A stretch of 64,000 nucleotides of DNA from G963662605 sp963662605 (GTDB lineage: Bacteria > Bacteroidota > Ignavibacteria > Ignavibacteriales > Ignavibacteriaceae): contig OY759785.1 in the NCBI GenBank assembly GCA_963662605.1, positions 1,302,001 through 1,366,000 of the forward strand. Reading direction: 5' to 3'. Position numbers and translations under genes: made by a program. Of this stretch, positions 63,847-64,000 are shown piece after piece. The notes under the pieces were generated by a model. It made no database searches, was not told where the DNA came from, and worked only from the letters and a program-made list of their open reading frames with translations. How positions within the stretch are numbered: position 1 is the first letter of the stretch; every line of letters begins with the position of its first letter.

Positions 63847-64000
63847 AGTATCCTGCGGGTTGTAATTAAATAAATAACTATGCCTTAAAATTTACAAAAT
63901 TTCCTTTAAATATTTTAGTTTTTAATGTTAATTTATTTAAAATTTTAACCTTTAAGCATGATTTCAACGAGATTTGTTAAGGTACTCTTGTCAAATGGCT

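Noticed and set aside
63847..64000. Possible purine riboswitch upstream of guaB
   Set aside because: The stretch is AT-rich, and I could not find the conserved three-way-junction elements by eye; only part of the leader may be in the window.

Overview
The window looks like chromosomal DNA of a Gram-negative FCB-group bacterium, most likely Ignavibacteria/Ignavibacteriota or a close relative. The reasons are: envelope genes (BamA end, two Skp/OmpH proteins, LpxD); a SusC/Oar-like TonB-dependent receptor; secreted proteins ending in the 'NYPNPFNP' type-IX-secretion-like sorting domain; and many PAS histidine kinases. The taxonomic call is an inference from these signatures; no rRNA gene is present.

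Layout. 1-5.4 kb: bamA (partial)-skp-skp-lpxD reading right, then marC-queE-queD-truA reading left. 5.5 kb: tRNA-Pro. 5.6-9 kb: SpmA/SpmB fusion, DinB-like protein and a KduD-type dehydrogenase. 9-15.7 kb: two large secreted proteins that share a C-terminal module ending in dockerin-like repeats, one of them a PL6 (alginate-lyase family) enzyme, with a small outer-membrane barrel protein between them. 16-25.8 kb: a compact leftward run encoding a 1.5k-residue hybrid histidine kinase, a possible 55-residue protein, a SiaB-family kinase, a SiaC-family phosphoprotein, an 82-residue coiled-coil protein resembling the stalk of SiaD-type cyclases, and a 1261-residue protein with three CbbX-type AAA+ modules. 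This is the best candidate for an undescribed system. 26-41 kb: bacteriohemerythrin, TonB receptor, tRNA-Gly and tRNA-Val, a STAS protein, two histidine kinases, a PL11 rhamnogalacturonan lyase, a tandem-repeat secreted protein and a metallophosphatase, separated by repeat-rich intergenic DNA.

41-64 kb is a nucleotide-synthesis supercluster. pyrB-pyrI-pyrD-pyrK-pyrG reads left. Divergently, pyrC-pyrEF-purH-purM-purL-purQ-purCE-purD-purN-purF reads right. guaB-guaA converges on purF. Together these cover most of de novo UMP/CTP and IMP/GMP synthesis; carAB, purB and purA are not in the window. Several enzymes have architectures better known from eukaryotes or protists: an OPRT-ODC fusion like UMP synthase, a PurC-PurE fusion like PAICS with a class II-looking PurE, a long GMP synthase with human-type features, and an IMPDH resembling that of Tritrichomonas foetus. 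PurL carries PurS-like sequence at its N-terminus but no glutaminase domain.

The intergenic DNA holds two families of 240-320 bp inverted-repeat elements, each with two copies in opposite orientation, a separate element with perfect 27-bp inverted arms, and two interrupted fragments resembling the 3' half of the tRNA-Val gene. No transposase, phage gene or CRISPR array was seen.
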